From Nostocoides_A vanveenii (GTDB taxonomy: Bacteria > Actinomycetota > Actinomycetes > Actinomycetales > Dermatophilaceae), in assembly GCF_039531165.1 (NCBI RefSeq), contig NZ_BAAAPN010000104.1:1-64000 (forward strand): DNA of 64,000 bases. Reading direction: 5' to 3'. The notes beneath the pieces are model-generated. The model was not told the origin of the DNA, did no database searches, and was given only the letters and a program-made list of their open reading frames with translations. The position numbers were made by a program, and so were the translations under genes. This document shows, piece by piece, positions 34,530-42,928 of this stretch (position 1 is its first letter; every line of letters begins with the position of its first letter).

Positions 34530-35252
34530 TCACGGTTGGTGGTCGTGCACGGGCGCCGGCAGGTCGAGCGGCTCGGGCGTGCCGGCCCGGGGATAGAACA
34601 CCTCGGTGAGGGCGGCACCGAGGGCCGCGCCAAGAAGTTGCGCCACGATGAACCCGGGGACATCACCCGGGGCGATGCCGGAGAAGCTGTCGGTGATGGC
34701 GCGGCCGATGGTGACGGCCGGGTTGGCGAAGGATGTGCTCGAGGTGAAGAAGTAGGCGGCGCCGATCCACGCCGGGACCAGCGCTGGCCCGAGGCGACCG
34801 AGGCCGGTCCGGGTCAGGGCGCCGATCAGGGCGAGCAAGCCGGCTGTCGCGACGATCTCGCCGAGCCATTGACCCAGCCCGGTGCGCTGCTTCGTGGCGA
34901 GGGTGACCGCGGGGAGCTCGAACATCACGTGGGCCACCACGGCACCAAGCAGCGCCCCGAGGATCTGCGCCGCGATATAGAGCCCCGCCTCGGACCGGCG
35001 CATCTCCGCGCGGGCCGTGGCCACGAGTGTGACCGCGGGATTGAAATGGGCGCCGGAGATCGGACCGAGCGACCAGATGAGCACGGCCAGCGCGCCGACG
35101 GTGGCGACCGCATTGATGAGCAACTGGAGGCCGACGTCCGCAGTCAGCCTCGTGGCCATGATCCCGGAACCGACGACGGCGGCCACGAGTGTGGCCGTAC
35201 CGATTCCTTCGGCGGTGGCCCGCCGTGCGGCGGGGTGCACGGGGGAACTCAT
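34530..35252 (-). CDS. aqpS: Aquaglyceroporin of the ars cluster (AqpS-like MIP channel)
   Basis: A 240-residue MIP-family channel with six membrane segments and both half-helix motifs, HFNPAVT (about 75) and FANPAVTIG (about 180). It is placed directly behind arsR, as aqpS is in rhizobia, where the channel lets As(III) made by ArsC leave the cell down its gradient. Here it is the only membrane transporter in the cluster. ATG 35252 is chosen; a longer upstream frame is only the shadow of arsR. It follows arsR by 37 bases. Confidence 0.85.
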   Translation of the reverse strand: MSSPVHPAARRATAEGIGTATLVAAVVGSGIMATRLTADVGLQLLINAVATVGALAVLIWSLGPISGAHFNPAVTLVATARAEMRRSEAGLYIAAQILGALLGAVVAHVMFELPAVTLATKQRTGLGQWLGEIVATAGLLALIGALTRTGLGRLGPALVPAWIGAAYFFTSSTSFANPAVTIGRAITDSFSGIAPGDVPGFIVAQLLGAALGAALTEVFYPRAGTPEPLDLPAPVHDHQP

Positions 35253-35289
35253 TGTGCGGGTGGTCCTGAGGCCAGGTCGGATCGGTCGC

Positions 35290-35667
35290 TCAGCAGCACG
35301 CGCTGGCCGCGGGCTCGGGCAGGTCGAGGAAGGACCGCACGCCAGTGAGGGATTCGAGGCGCACGGTCCAGTGCACCCAGCGGCCCCGTTGTTCGCGGGT
35401 GACCAGACCGGCGTCGAGCAACTTGCGCATATGGAAGGACAGTGTCGGCTGGGTGATGCCCAAGGCGTCAGGCAAATGGCAGGCGCAGGCGGTGCCGGCC
35501 TCGGACTGAGCCAGATAGCGCAGGAGCCGGATGCGGGTGGGATCCGCCAATGCCTTGAACACGTCAGCGAGGACGGCGGCGTCGGTGGCCGGGAGTAACT
35601 CGCAGTCGGCTCCCGGGCAACAGACATCGGAATCCAGGTAGGCCGTATGGGAGTGCGTCGCCGTCAT
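35290..35667 (-). CDS. arsR: ArsR-family arsenite-responsive repressor
   Basis: A 125-residue winged-helix repressor: ALADPTRIRLLRYLAQ, then LGITQPTLSFHMRKLLDAGL is the recognition helix. Cysteines occur at 16, 17 and 22 in DVCCPGADCE, at 61 and 63 in TACACHL, and at the end (ACC). The N-terminal CC pair resembles the corynebacterial ArsR site, and CxC the E. coli ArsR site, so As(III) sensing is well supported. It probably represses both itself with aqpS and the divergent arsD operon. Confidence 0.9.
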   Translation of the reverse strand: MTATHSHTAYLDSDVCCPGADCELLPATDAAVLADVFKALADPTRIRLLRYLAQSEAGTACACHLPDALGITQPTLSFHMRKLLDAGLVTREQRGRWVHWTVRLESLTGVRSFLDLPEPAASACC

Positions 35668-35756
35668 GGGGCGACTCTAGCCGCTCGTATTGACAAACGT
35701 CCATACGACCGTTTGACTTCATTCATAGAGAAGTCTCTATACATGGAGGAGCTGGT
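35668..35756. promoter_or_regulatory. Divergent ars promoter/operator region
   Basis: An 89-base, AT-richer region between arsR and arsD. It has the inverted repeat ATAGAGA-AG-TCTCTAT (35725-35740) and a second pair, GACAAACG and CGTTTGAC, around 35692-35717. TTGACA (35690) and TTGACT (35713) with TATACA (35738) are possible -35/-10 elements for arsD. GGAGG (35745-35749) is the arsD ribosome site. The repeats overlap the promoter elements, as expected for ArsR operators. Confidence 0.6.
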
Positions 35757-36200
35757 ATGTCGAGTTCGGTGCTGCCGGGGCCGGTGATTCGGGTGTTCGA
35801 GCCGGCATTGTGTTGCAACACCGGGGTGTGCGGACCGGAGTTGGACGAGCGCCTGGTCGCGTTCACCGCCGACCTGGACTACCTGCGCGGGCTCGGGGTG
35901 GACATCGATCGCCACAACCTGGCCAATGACCCGGGTGCGTTCGCCGCCGATGTCAACGTGTCGGCCTTCTTGCGCGTGGCTGGCTCGGCGGGGCTGCCGG
36001 TGGTGCTCGTCAACGGGATCAGCGTTGCGACGGGACGCTACCCGGCCCGATCCGAGCTGTCCCGGTATGCCGGTATCGCCGCCGAAGACCAGGCCGCAGG
36101 AGCTCATCGAGACCTGGGCCTGTCCCCGGTCACCCCCGGCGTCACCGAGTGTTGCGTCAGCGACCACGCATACACCGCCGCTGGGCCGGGGTGCTGCTGA
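35757..36200 (+). CDS. arsD: Arsenic metallochaperone ArsD
   Basis: A 147-residue ArsD that takes up cytosolic As(III) and hands it to ArsA. The thioredoxin-like core begins IRVFEPALCCNTGVCGPELD with the essential Cys triad (C19, C20, C25). C-terminal vicinal pairs C132-C133 and C146-C147 match those in plasmid R773 ArsD. PVVLVNGISVATGRYP is a family motif. The stop is immediately followed by the arsA start, so expression is coupled. Confidence 0.92.
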   Translation: MSSSVLPGPVIRVFEPALCCNTGVCGPELDERLVAFTADLDYLRGLGVDIDRHNLANDPGAFAADVNVSAFLRVAGSAGLPVVLVNGISVATGRYPARSELSRYAGIAAEDQAAGAHRDLGLSPVTPGVTECCVSDHAYTAAGPGCC

Positions 36201-37976
36201 GTGATGGCGTCATCCCCGGCGTTCCTTGCGGATTCCCGGCGCTTCCTCTTCTTCACCGGCAAGGGCGGGGTGGGCAAGACCTCGTTGGCGTGCGCGAGCG
36301 CAGTGGCGTTGGCGCGTGTCGGCAAAAGCGTGCTTCTGGTCTCGACCGACCCGGCCTCAAATGTGGCGCAGGTGTTCGGGCAGGTCGTCGGCCACGAGAT
36401 CACTCCGATCACGGGTGTCGCGGGGTTGGCTGCGATCGAGATCGATCCGCAGGCCGCGGCCGCGGCATACCGGGAGAAGATCATCGGCCCGGTGCGAGGC
36501 CTGCTTCCGGACGCGGAGATCGCCGCGATCACCGAGCAACTCTCCGGGTCGTGCACCACGGAGGTGGCCTCGTTCAACGAATTCACCGACCTCCTCGCCG
36601 ACGACTCACTCACCGGGGCGTATGACCACATCGTTTTCGACACCGCCCCGACCGGGCATACGATCCGGCTGCTGCAGCTGCCGGGCGCGTGGACGAGCTT
36701 CCTGGACGCCGGTCAGGGTGACGCCTCCTGTCTGGGCCCCATGGCGGGCCTGGACAAGGCGCGTCGCACGTATGCCGCAGCCCTGGCGCGGCTGGCCGAT
36801 CCGGCCCTGACCCGGCTGGTGTTAGTGGCACGCGCTCAGCACTCCGCGTTGACCGAGGCGGCCCGGACCGCCGGAGAGCTCTCCCGCGTCGGGATCAGCA
36901 GGCAACACCTGGTGCTCAACGCCCTATTGCCCGACCCCGGCCCGACGGGAGACCCACTCGCGGTCGCCATCCATCAACGCGAGGCGGCCTGCCTGGCCGA
37001 CCTGCCCACGGCACTGAATCTCTTGCCGCGCACCCTTATCCACATGCGGCCAGCCGCGATCCTCGGCGTGGGAGCCCTAAAGGACCTGCTGACCGAGACC
37101 GCACCTCGGGCGTGCGCGTCTCCCGTCCTGCCGCCCATGCCGCGATCGCTACCGGGCATGGACACTCTGGTGGACGAGCTGGTCGCGGCGGATCACGGCC
37201 TGATCCTGTGCATGGGCAAGGGCGGGGTCGGCAAGTCGACGATCGCGGCCGCGATCGCCGTGGCTCTGGCCGAGTGCGGCAAGCAGGTGCACCTGTCGAC
37301 CACTGATCCAGCGGCACGCCTCGATGACGTCCTCGCGGGCACGGCCGACGCGCACCTGGAGGTCTCGCGAATAGACCCTCAGGCGGCGACCACGGCCTAC
37401 CGGGAAAAGGTGTTGGCGACCAAGGGCGCCGCGCTGGACGATGCCGGCCGCGCCCGGCTTCGCGAGGACCTGCTGTCCCCGTGCACCGAGGAGGTCGCTG
37501 TCTTCCGTGAGTTCTCCCATCTCGTCTCGCAGGCCCGGCGTCAGTTCGTCGTCATCGACACTGCCCCAACCGGCCACACCTTGCTGCTGCTGGATGCGAC
37601 GGGGTCTTACCACCGCGATATCGTCCGCAACCTCGGGGCCACCAAAGGCGTAGCTACCCCGCTGATGCGGCTGCAGGATCCGGCCCTGACCAAGGTCGTC
37701 CTCGTGACCCTGCCCGAGGCCACTCCCGTGCAGGAGGCCTCCGATCTCCAAGACGACTTGGCCCGGGCCGGCATCACCCCGTGGGGGTGGGTGGTCAACC
37801 AGTCCCTCGCGGCCACCTCGACCACCGACCCATTGTTAGCCGCGCGCGCGGGGGCCGAGGCTCCCCATCTCGATCGCGTTCGCGAGCTCGCAGCCCGTCT
37901 CGCGGTCGTCCCGCTCCTGGCCTCACCACCCACGGGTGTCACCGGCCTGCACTCGGTTATCCCGCAACCCGTTTGA
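36201..37976 (+). CDS. arsA: Arsenite-stimulated ATPase ArsA (two-domain)
   Basis: A 591-residue pseudo-dimeric ATPase. P-loops are GKGGVGKTS (about 20) and GKGGVGKST (about 339), each with a DTAPTGHT signal. The three metalloid-binding cysteines of E. coli ArsA (113, 172, 422) correspond to C118 (SGSCTTEV), C177 (DASCLGP) and C428 (SPCTEEV). ArsA normally energises the ArsB pump and receives As(III) from ArsD. No ArsB or Acr3 is seen in the window, so the partner is unclear. GTG 36201 or ATG 36204 may be used. Confidence 0.93.
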   Translation: MMASSPAFLADSRRFLFFTGKGGVGKTSLACASAVALARVGKSVLLVSTDPASNVAQVFGQVVGHEITPITGVAGLAAIEIDPQAAAAAYREKIIGPVRGLLPDAEIAAITEQLSGSCTTEVASFNEFTDLLADDSLTGAYDHIVFDTAPTGHTIRLLQLPGAWTSFLDAGQGDASCLGPMAGLDKARRTYAAALARLADPALTRLVLVARAQHSALTEAARTAGELSRVGISRQHLVLNALLPDPGPTGDPLAVAIHQREAACLADLPTALNLLPRTLIHMRPAAILGVGALKDLLTETAPRACASPVLPPMPRSLPGMDTLVDELVAADHGLILCMGKGGVGKSTIAAAIAVALAECGKQVHLSTTDPAARLDDVLAGTADAHLEVSRIDPQAATTAYREKVLATKGAALDDAGRARLREDLLSPCTEEVAVFREFSHLVSQARRQFVVIDTAPTGHTLLLLDATGSYHRDIVRNLGATKGVATPLMRLQDPALTKVVLVTLPEATPVQEASDLQDDLARAGITPWGWVVNQSLAATSTTDPLLAARAGAEAPHLDRVRELAARLAVVPLLASPPTGVTGLHSVIPQPV

Positions 37977-38009
37977 CCATCCCACGACGACTTGAGGAGC
38001 CTGAACGCA

Positions 38010-38627
38010 ATGGAGATCGACGGCGACACCCTTACCCGACAGCTCATCGACGACCTGTCCTACTCCTACGGCGGCGTGTTCGACAGCCAAACCATCGAGG
38101 CCGCCGTGACGGGCGCGTGGGATCTGCTGGCCCCGCGCTCGACGATCCGTTCGTTCTTGCCGATCCTTGTCGCCCGGCAGGCGCGCGAGCAGTTGATGTC
38201 CACCGCGCAGGCCCAGGGCAAAGTCGCCAAGAAGGTGCCGGAACTGCTGTTTGTCTGCGTGCACAACGCGGGCCGATCACAGATGGCTGCGGCACTGGCC
38301 GAGCACCTCTCTGCGCGACGAGTCCACGTGCGCTCGGCCGGGTCCGCCCCGACTGGCGAAATTAACCCGATGGTGGTCGAGGTCCTCAAGGAGCGCGGCA
38401 TCGCGCTGGGAACGGCCTATCCAAAACCACTCTCGGACAGCGTGGTTCGGGCCGCCGACGTCATCATCACAATGGGTTGTGGAGACTCCTGCCCGATCTT
38501 CCCGGGGAAGCGGTATGAGGATTGGCAGGTCGCTGACCCGGCCGGCGCACCGATCGAGGCCGTCCGGGAGATCCGCGACGACATCCAGGCGCGCGTCACC
38601 ACCCTGCTGCGGCAGATCCTCGACTGA
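38010..38627 (+). CDS. arsC: Arsenate reductase (LMW-phosphatase fold) with N-terminal helical domain
   Basis: A 205-residue protein. Residues 70-205 are a low-molecular-weight-phosphatase-like arsenate reductase with the active loop CVHNAGRSQMA, SAGSAPTGEINP, and MGCGDSCPIFPGKRYEDW carrying two more cysteines. Residues 1-65 form a separate helical domain (LTRQLIDDLSYSYGGVFDSQ) seen on some actinobacterial members. It reduces As(V) to As(III); the thiol donor (mycothiol/mycoredoxin or thioredoxin) cannot be settled from sequence. ATG 38010 is preferred over 37992 because GAGGAG lies 10 bases upstream. Confidence 0.88.
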   Translation: MEIDGDTLTRQLIDDLSYSYGGVFDSQTIEAAVTGAWDLLAPRSTIRSFLPILVARQAREQLMSTAQAQGKVAKKVPELLFVCVHNAGRSQMAAALAEHLSARRVHVRSAGSAPTGEINPMVVEVLKERGIALGTAYPKPLSDSVVRAADVIITMGCGDSCPIFPGKRYEDWQVADPAGAPIEAVREIRDDIQARVTTLLRQILD

Positions 38628-38679
38628 CGCCTTCACCGACCACCATCCGCGACACCCCGTCCCGAAAGGCTTGATCCTC

Positions 38680-39120
38680 ATGTCTGACCAGCCCACGCCC
38701 CGCCCGTCGGTGCTCTTTGTCTGTGTCCACAACGCCGGCCGCTCCCAGATGGGGGCCGCCTACACCCACCATCTCTCCGGCGGTCAGGTCGAGGTCCGGT
38801 CTGCTGGGTCGGCGCCGGCCGACACCATCAACCCAGCCGTCCGCGACGCGATGCTCGAAGATGGCATCGACATCTCCGCGGAGAGCCCGAAGGTCCTCAC
38901 CACCGAGGCCGTCCAGGCCTCCGACGTGGTCATCACGATGGGCTGCGGCGACACCTGCCCGATCTTTCCCGGCAAGCGATATGAGGACTGGGCACTGCCG
39001 GATCCGGCCGGCCAAGGCGCGGCCGCGGTGCGCCCGATCCGGGACGAGATCAAGGCCCGCGTGCAGAGCCTGCTCACCGAGCTAGGTGTCGGCCCCATTG
39101 TCCACGCGCTCCCCGACTGA
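38680..39120 (+). CDS. arsC: Arsenate reductase (LMW-phosphatase fold), second copy
   Basis: A 146-residue single-domain reductase with the same CVHNAGRSQMG loop, SAGSAPADTINP and MGCGDTCPIFPGKRYEDW as its neighbour, but lacking the N-terminal helical domain. Two reductases in one ars operon occur in corynebacteria. It starts 52 bases after the first copy and ends the operon. Confidence 0.9.
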   Translation: MSDQPTPRPSVLFVCVHNAGRSQMGAAYTHHLSGGQVEVRSAGSAPADTINPAVRDAMLEDGIDISAESPKVLTTEAVQASDVVITMGCGDTCPIFPGKRYEDWALPDPAGQGAAAVRPIRDEIKARVQSLLTELGVGPIVHALPD

Positions 39121-39205
39121 CCGCGGGCGGCCAGGCACCATCAACCACGCGAGTCCCTTCTCGATCGCGCCTGCGCCGCTTGCGCCGACCTCACCGGCCG
39201 ACGGG

Positions 39206-39763
39206 TCACTGGCTGCGACTCGTCGGGACATAGGTCGTCGCGATGATGCCGTCACCGAGGTCGAGGCTCGTGGTCTTCTGCAGGTCGAGCAGGTGCGGCA
39301 GCCCGGCGAGCAGAGTAGGTCCGTGCCCGGCGATCCGGGGATGCACGACGAACTCGTACTCATCGATGAGGCCCGCAGCGGCGAGGGTCAGGGGGACCGA
39401 GACGCCGCCGAGGAAGAGTCCCTCACCCGGTTGCTCCTTCAGCGCGCGGACGGCCTCGACGAGATCGCCCTGGATGAGTTCGGCATTCCAGTCCACCGCT
39501 GTGAGCGTCCGGGACGCCACGTGCTTATGAATGGCACTGATGGTGGCGGCGAACGGGGCCGTCCACGCCGGCATACCGGACTCCTCGACCGGCGGGCGCC
39601 ACGCGGACTCCATCATCTGATAAGTCACCCGGCCGAAGATCAGGGCGTCGGCACGGGCGATGTTCTCGGCCGCGTGCTGGTGCAACGCCTCGCTGGGGAT
39701 GCCGACGCGGTGGTCGACGCAGCCGTCGAGGGTGACATTGATGGAGTAGCGCAGGGGTCGCAT
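39206..39763 (-). CDS. Dihydrofolate reductase-fold (RibD C-terminal-like) protein
   Basis: A 185-residue RibD_C/DHFR-like protein. LRYSINVTLDGCVDHRVGIP is the family start; ADALIFGRVTYQMMESAW and GLFLGGVSVPLTLAAAGLID follow. NAD(P)H-dependent reductase activity is presumed; the substrate is unknown, and such small members are not usually true DHFR. It is 9 bases from the HepT gene upstream, so it may be co-transcribed with the toxin-antitoxin pair. Confidence 0.85.
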   Translation of the reverse strand: MRPLRYSINVTLDGCVDHRVGIPSEALHQHAAENIARADALIFGRVTYQMMESAWRPPVEESGMPAWTAPFAATISAIHKHVASRTLTAVDWNAELIQGDLVEAVRALKEQPGEGLFLGGVSVPLTLAAAGLIDEYEFVVHPRIAGHGPTLLAGLPHLLDLQKTTSLDLGDGIIATTYVPTSRSQ

Positions 39764-39772
39764 CTTTCGACG

Positions 39773-40162
39773 CTACGGCAAATTTCGCACCGACCAGACG
39801 TTGTCGAGCAGGGACTCGACGCGCGCTCGAAGCGTGGCCGCATGCGTGGCGACGACGCCCCAGACGAGGTCGTCGTCGACGGCGTCATCGTCGTGCGCGA
39901 GTCGGTGGCGCATCCCGATCGCGCGTCGCCAGACCGGGTCGCCTCGTCGCTCGTCGAGGAAGGCCGCGGGGAGGCGACGGACGGCCACCCCGAGTTTCAG
40001 GACGAGCGAGCCGGCGGCGAGTTTGGGGACCTCCAACTCGGGATCGGAGTCGTACCACTCCCGGCCCCGGGCAGCGAGTAGCTCGGCGCGAGCACACAGT
40101 CGCGCCACATCGCGCAGCCGAGCGCTCGTGCCAGGCCCGAAGGTCGCGTCGAGGTCGCTCAC
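39773..40162 (-). CDS. HepT-like HEPN toxin of a MntA/HepT pair
   Basis: A 129-residue helical HEPN protein (DUF86-like). The RNase motif RX4H is present as RHRLAH (about 95). In canonical HepT this continues HXY, and the Tyr is the residue AMPylated by MntA; here the residues after His are Asp-Asp-Asp, so the acceptor Tyr is absent. The downstream VDDDLVWGVVATH is typical. Its ATG overlaps the antitoxin stop by 4 bases. Likely an mRNA- or tRNA-cleaving toxin; neutralisation may differ from the known mechanism. Confidence 0.75.
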   Translation of the reverse strand: MSDLDATFGPGTSARLRDVARLCARAELLAARGREWYDSDPELEVPKLAAGSLVLKLGVAVRRLPAAFLDERRGDPVWRRAIGMRHRLAHDDDAVDDDLVWGVVATHAATLRARVESLLDNVWSVRNLP

Positions 40163-40602
40163 AAGGGCACCGCGGTGCGGGCGATCTCGTGGTCGGCGGT
40201 GATCGAGCCGGAGGTGACGATGTCGACGGGGATGCCGAGGAGTTCCTCCAGGGCGTCGGCGCCATCGATCAGGTCGAGCAGGTCGCCGTCGTCGGCGAGA
40301 TCGACGAGGAGGTCGAGATCGCTCCCCGGCCCGTCGGTTCCCCGCTCGGCTGACCCGAAGACGCGCGGCGCCGACATCCGATGCTCGGCCAGGACAGCGA
40401 GCACCTGGGCGCGCTTGGTCGCAACCGCCTCGCTCGGGCGCGGTCGAAGTGCCGCACGCGGGCGCTCGATCATCTCCGGTGACGGCCGGCGACGCCCGGT
40501 CTCATAGGCGGCGATATTCGGTTGCGCCACTTCGCTGCGGGCCGCCAACGCGGCCTGGCTGCAGCCCGCGGCTTGTCGCATTGCGAGCACCTCCTTCATC
40601 AC
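40159..40602 (-). CDS. MntA-type nucleotidyltransferase antitoxin with N-terminal XRE helix-turn-helix
   Basis: A 147-residue fusion. Residues 1-50 are an XRE-type HTH (RQAAGCSQAALAARSEVAQP, YETGRRRPS). Residues 70-147 are a minimal nucleotidyltransferase with the GSX10DXD motif, FGSAERGTDGPGSDLDLLVD. MntA antitoxins block HepT by AMPylation; the HTH half should give autoregulation. First gene of the pair, with the palindrome-bearing start region just upstream at about 40600. Confidence 0.82.
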   Translation of the reverse strand: MMKEVLAMRQAAGCSQAALAARSEVAQPNIAAYETGRRRPSPEMIERPRAALRPRPSEAVATKRAQVLAVLAEHRMSAPRVFGSAERGTDGPGSDLDLLVDLADDGDLLDLIDGADALEELLGIPVDIVTSGSITADHEIARTAVPL

Positions 40603-40658
40603 GCCACGATATCGCCGTGATATGGCCGGTTTTGGCGGTGCGCTTCATCCCGGCGCAT

Positions 40659-41390
40659 TCAGCGCAGGAGCGCGAGATCCCGGCGGATGTAGCGAAGGTG
40701 GGCCCACTCCTCCTCGAGGATCACCCGCACGCAGTCGCCCACGGTCGGGCGCCACTCCGCGTTGCCCCACGGGTCCGGTCGCTCCGCGGCGAGCACCTCC
40801 GGCGTGACCGTGGCGAGGAACTCGGTCACCAGCTGTTGCCGCTCGGCGCGCACCCTGAGGATCTCGTCGTAGGCCGGCGGCTCGGCCCGGAAGGGGGAGG
40901 TGTCGACACCCATCTGCTCGGCGCCGGTGAAGAGCAGGCCGATCTCGTGGAAGGGCTGCTCGACCCGCTGGATGGCGCCGCGCAGCCACGTGTCCGTAGC
41001 CAGGATGAGATGGCGAAGCGTCTGCGCGAGCGACCACTCGTCCTCGACATGGGCGTCCACCAACTCGGCGGGCGTGTCGGCGACCGCCTCGCGCCAGGCC
41101 GCCTGCACGCCCACCCAGCCCTCGCGCAGACCCTCAGGTGTCGTCGATTTCCGCAGCGCGCGGCCGGGGAAGCGCCGGTCCAACTCGGCCTCGACGAGCG
41201 GCACCACGTCGACGCCGTTGACGAGAAGTGTGCCCATCGCGAGGTCGTGGCTGTCGATGTCGAGGCCCGCGACGTCGACGCTGCGCATGGTCACGCCGCG
41301 GACGTCGGAGAAGCGCAGCGTCGCTCCTTTGAAGCTCGACCTGACGAAGGTCGCGCCCTCGAACTCATCGGTAGGGGAGTGGGCCACCAT
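40659..41390 (-). CDS. DinB family protein with pentapeptide-like N-terminus
   Basis: A 243-residue protein. Residues 1-60 are a short pentapeptide-type segment (FEGATFVRSSFKGATLRFSD). The rest is a DinB four-helix bundle: EWSLAQTLRHLILATDTWL, GNAEWRPTVGDCVRVILEEE and WAHLRYIRRDLALL. The His residues (LRHL, EEWAH) match metal-ligand positions of DinB proteins. This domain order is common in actinobacteria. Possibly a thiol-dependent transferase; function unproven. Confidence 0.82.
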   Translation of the reverse strand: MVAHSPTDEFEGATFVRSSFKGATLRFSDVRGVTMRSVDVAGLDIDSHDLAMGTLLVNGVDVVPLVEAELDRRFPGRALRKSTTPEGLREGWVGVQAAWREAVADTPAELVDAHVEDEWSLAQTLRHLILATDTWLRGAIQRVEQPFHEIGLLFTGAEQMGVDTSPFRAEPPAYDEILRVRAERQQLVTEFLATVTPEVLAAERPDPWGNAEWRPTVGDCVRVILEEEWAHLRYIRRDLALLR

Positions 41391-41425
41391 CGCCCCATCA
41401 TGGCCGACCCCACCGACAGCCCCTC

Positions 41426-42238
41426 TCAGCCGCCCAACCCATCCAGGAACGCCGTCAGCTCCGGCGCTGGGTCGCCCGCAGTCGAGATATTGGCGCTCGC
41501 CACGACCAGCGCGAACAACGCGGCCGCTGCAATAGGCGCGGACAGTGTTGTCAGCAAAAGCTTTTCGCGACGTGGCGTCGAGACGTCGTGTCGAGCCCGT
41601 AGGCGCCGACGCAACAGCCGGAACGAGCCGATGCCGAGACCGATCGCCAGCAGCCACGCCAGCGCCGCCAGCACCAGGTGGAAGAACGCGAAGTCCGTGA
41701 GCACCGCGCCCGCCGCACCCGTGGGGCGCCCCGCGGACACCTGCGCCGACAGGCGCGCGAGCGTCGCGGCATACGACGCGTCGCCGTCGGCGGACGGCAG
41801 CAGCGAGACCGCGGACGCCAGCGGCGCCAGCGCCCCCTGGAGGTTCGCCAGCACAACGAGGGCGGCGAAGAACGCCAAGCCGCTGGCCACCACCAATGTG
41901 ACCGCCTGGCCGTATGCCCGGCCGCCCACCACCCAGCGCCGCCTCGCCTCGCGCGCCACGCGCCAAAGCGCCAGACCTGCGGCCGCAGCGAGCGCCGCCT
42001 TGACGACGTGGTAGTCGCGCCAGCCCTCGACGAAGTCCCGAAGGGCGGCGGGGCGTTCGGCGCTGCCCTCGGCGACCCAGGCCGTGATCACGCCTTGTGC
42101 CCGCGACGACAGGTCGACCCCACCCCGAGCGACCGGCACGGCCAGCGGCGGGACGACGACGAAGGCGACGACGAGGATCGCCGAAAGAAGAAGGGGGACA
42201 ATGGCATACGATCGATTTGAGCGTGACAGAGGCGTCAT
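41426..42238 (-). CDS. Membrane protein of unknown function, TetR-controlled pair
   Basis: A 270-residue protein with about five membrane segments (PLLLSAILVVAFVVVPPLAV, LVVASGLAFFAALVVLANL, LVLAALAWLLAIGLGIG, LSAPIAAAALFALVVASA). No family was recognised. Its ATG overlaps the stop of the DUF4386 gene (ATGA), so the two are co-translated. It lies in the regulon of the divergent TetR gene. Confidence 0.7.
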   Translation of the reverse strand: MTPLSRSNRSYAIVPLLLSAILVVAFVVVPPLAVPVARGGVDLSSRAQGVITAWVAEGSAERPAALRDFVEGWRDYHVVKAALAAAAGLALWRVAREARRRWVVGGRAYGQAVTLVVASGLAFFAALVVLANLQGALAPLASAVSLLPSADGDASYAATLARLSAQVSAGRPTGAAGAVLTDFAFFHLVLAALAWLLAIGLGIGSFRLLRRRLRARHDVSTPRREKLLLTTLSAPIAAAALFALVVASANISTAGDPAPELTAFLDGLGG

Positions 42239-42903
42239 GGCTGACTCACCTCCGGCGCGCGCAGCCCGCGGAATGCCAGCGTGGCGGCCAGCGAAATCTC
42301 CCACGCGAAGAGCGGCGCGGCGAGCGCCGGAACGACCTCGGTGCGCCCGAACATCACCAGCAGGTTCATGCCGAGAACGATCGCTGACCCGGCGAGCCCG
42401 AGCGCGGGGATGAATCGCGGCACCAACCGCGTGCGCCACAGAAGGACGGCGAGGACGGTGGCGTTGGCCGGGTTGATCAGGCCCGGCCCGACCAGAAAGG
42501 TCCAGTCGTGCAGCAGGTGCAGCCCCGCGACGACGTCCGGTGACAGGTCACTCGCCGCTGTGGTCGCCGGCCGCGCAACAACCGGCAGCATCGCCACGAC
42601 GCCGACGAGGATGACCGCGGCCTCCAAGGTGCGTAGGGCGAGATAGCCGATGGCGCTGCCGACGCCGTGCCGGCGCAGGAGCGGATAGAGCGCCATCGCC
42701 GTCCCCACCACCGTGACGGCGAGGAGGACTTCGAGCAATGAGCCGAGCAGCACCGAGGTGCGCCCGGCCGGCGCGGCGCCGGAGTCGAAGGTCGAACCGC
42801 CATACAACGGGACGGCGGCCACCGACGTGATCCACGTCGTCAGATAACAGAGAGCAGCGGCCCGCCCGAGGCGCCGCTGGGTGGTCGGGGTGAGTTCGGA
42901 CAT
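42235..42903 (-). CDS. DUF4386 family membrane protein
   Basis: A 222-residue protein with six membrane segments. It matches DUF4386: RRLGRAAALCYLTTWITSV, ILVGVVAMLPVVARPATTAA, LHDWTFLVGPGLINPANATV and FIPALGLAGSAIVLGMNL. Function unknown. It is divergent from a TetR regulator across a 101-base region with two operator-like palindromes, so it is the probable target. Confidence 0.85.
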   Translation of the reverse strand: MSELTPTTQRRLGRAAALCYLTTWITSVAAVPLYGGSTFDSGAAPAGRTSVLLGSLLEVLLAVTVVGTAMALYPLLRRHGVGSAIGYLALRTLEAAVILVGVVAMLPVVARPATTAASDLSPDVVAGLHLLHDWTFLVGPGLINPANATVLAVLLWRTRLVPRFIPALGLAGSAIVLGMNLLVMFGRTEVVPALAAPLFAWEISLAATLAFRGLRAPEVSQP

Positions 42904-42928
42904 CGGTTGTTTCCTCGATCGACTGGAA

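Noticed and set aside
34530..35627. Aquaporin fused to an ArsR-like N-terminus
   Set aside because: The N-terminal 125 residues of that frame are the shifted shadow of arsR (Ser/Pro/Cys-rich nonsense). The channel starts at ATG 35252.
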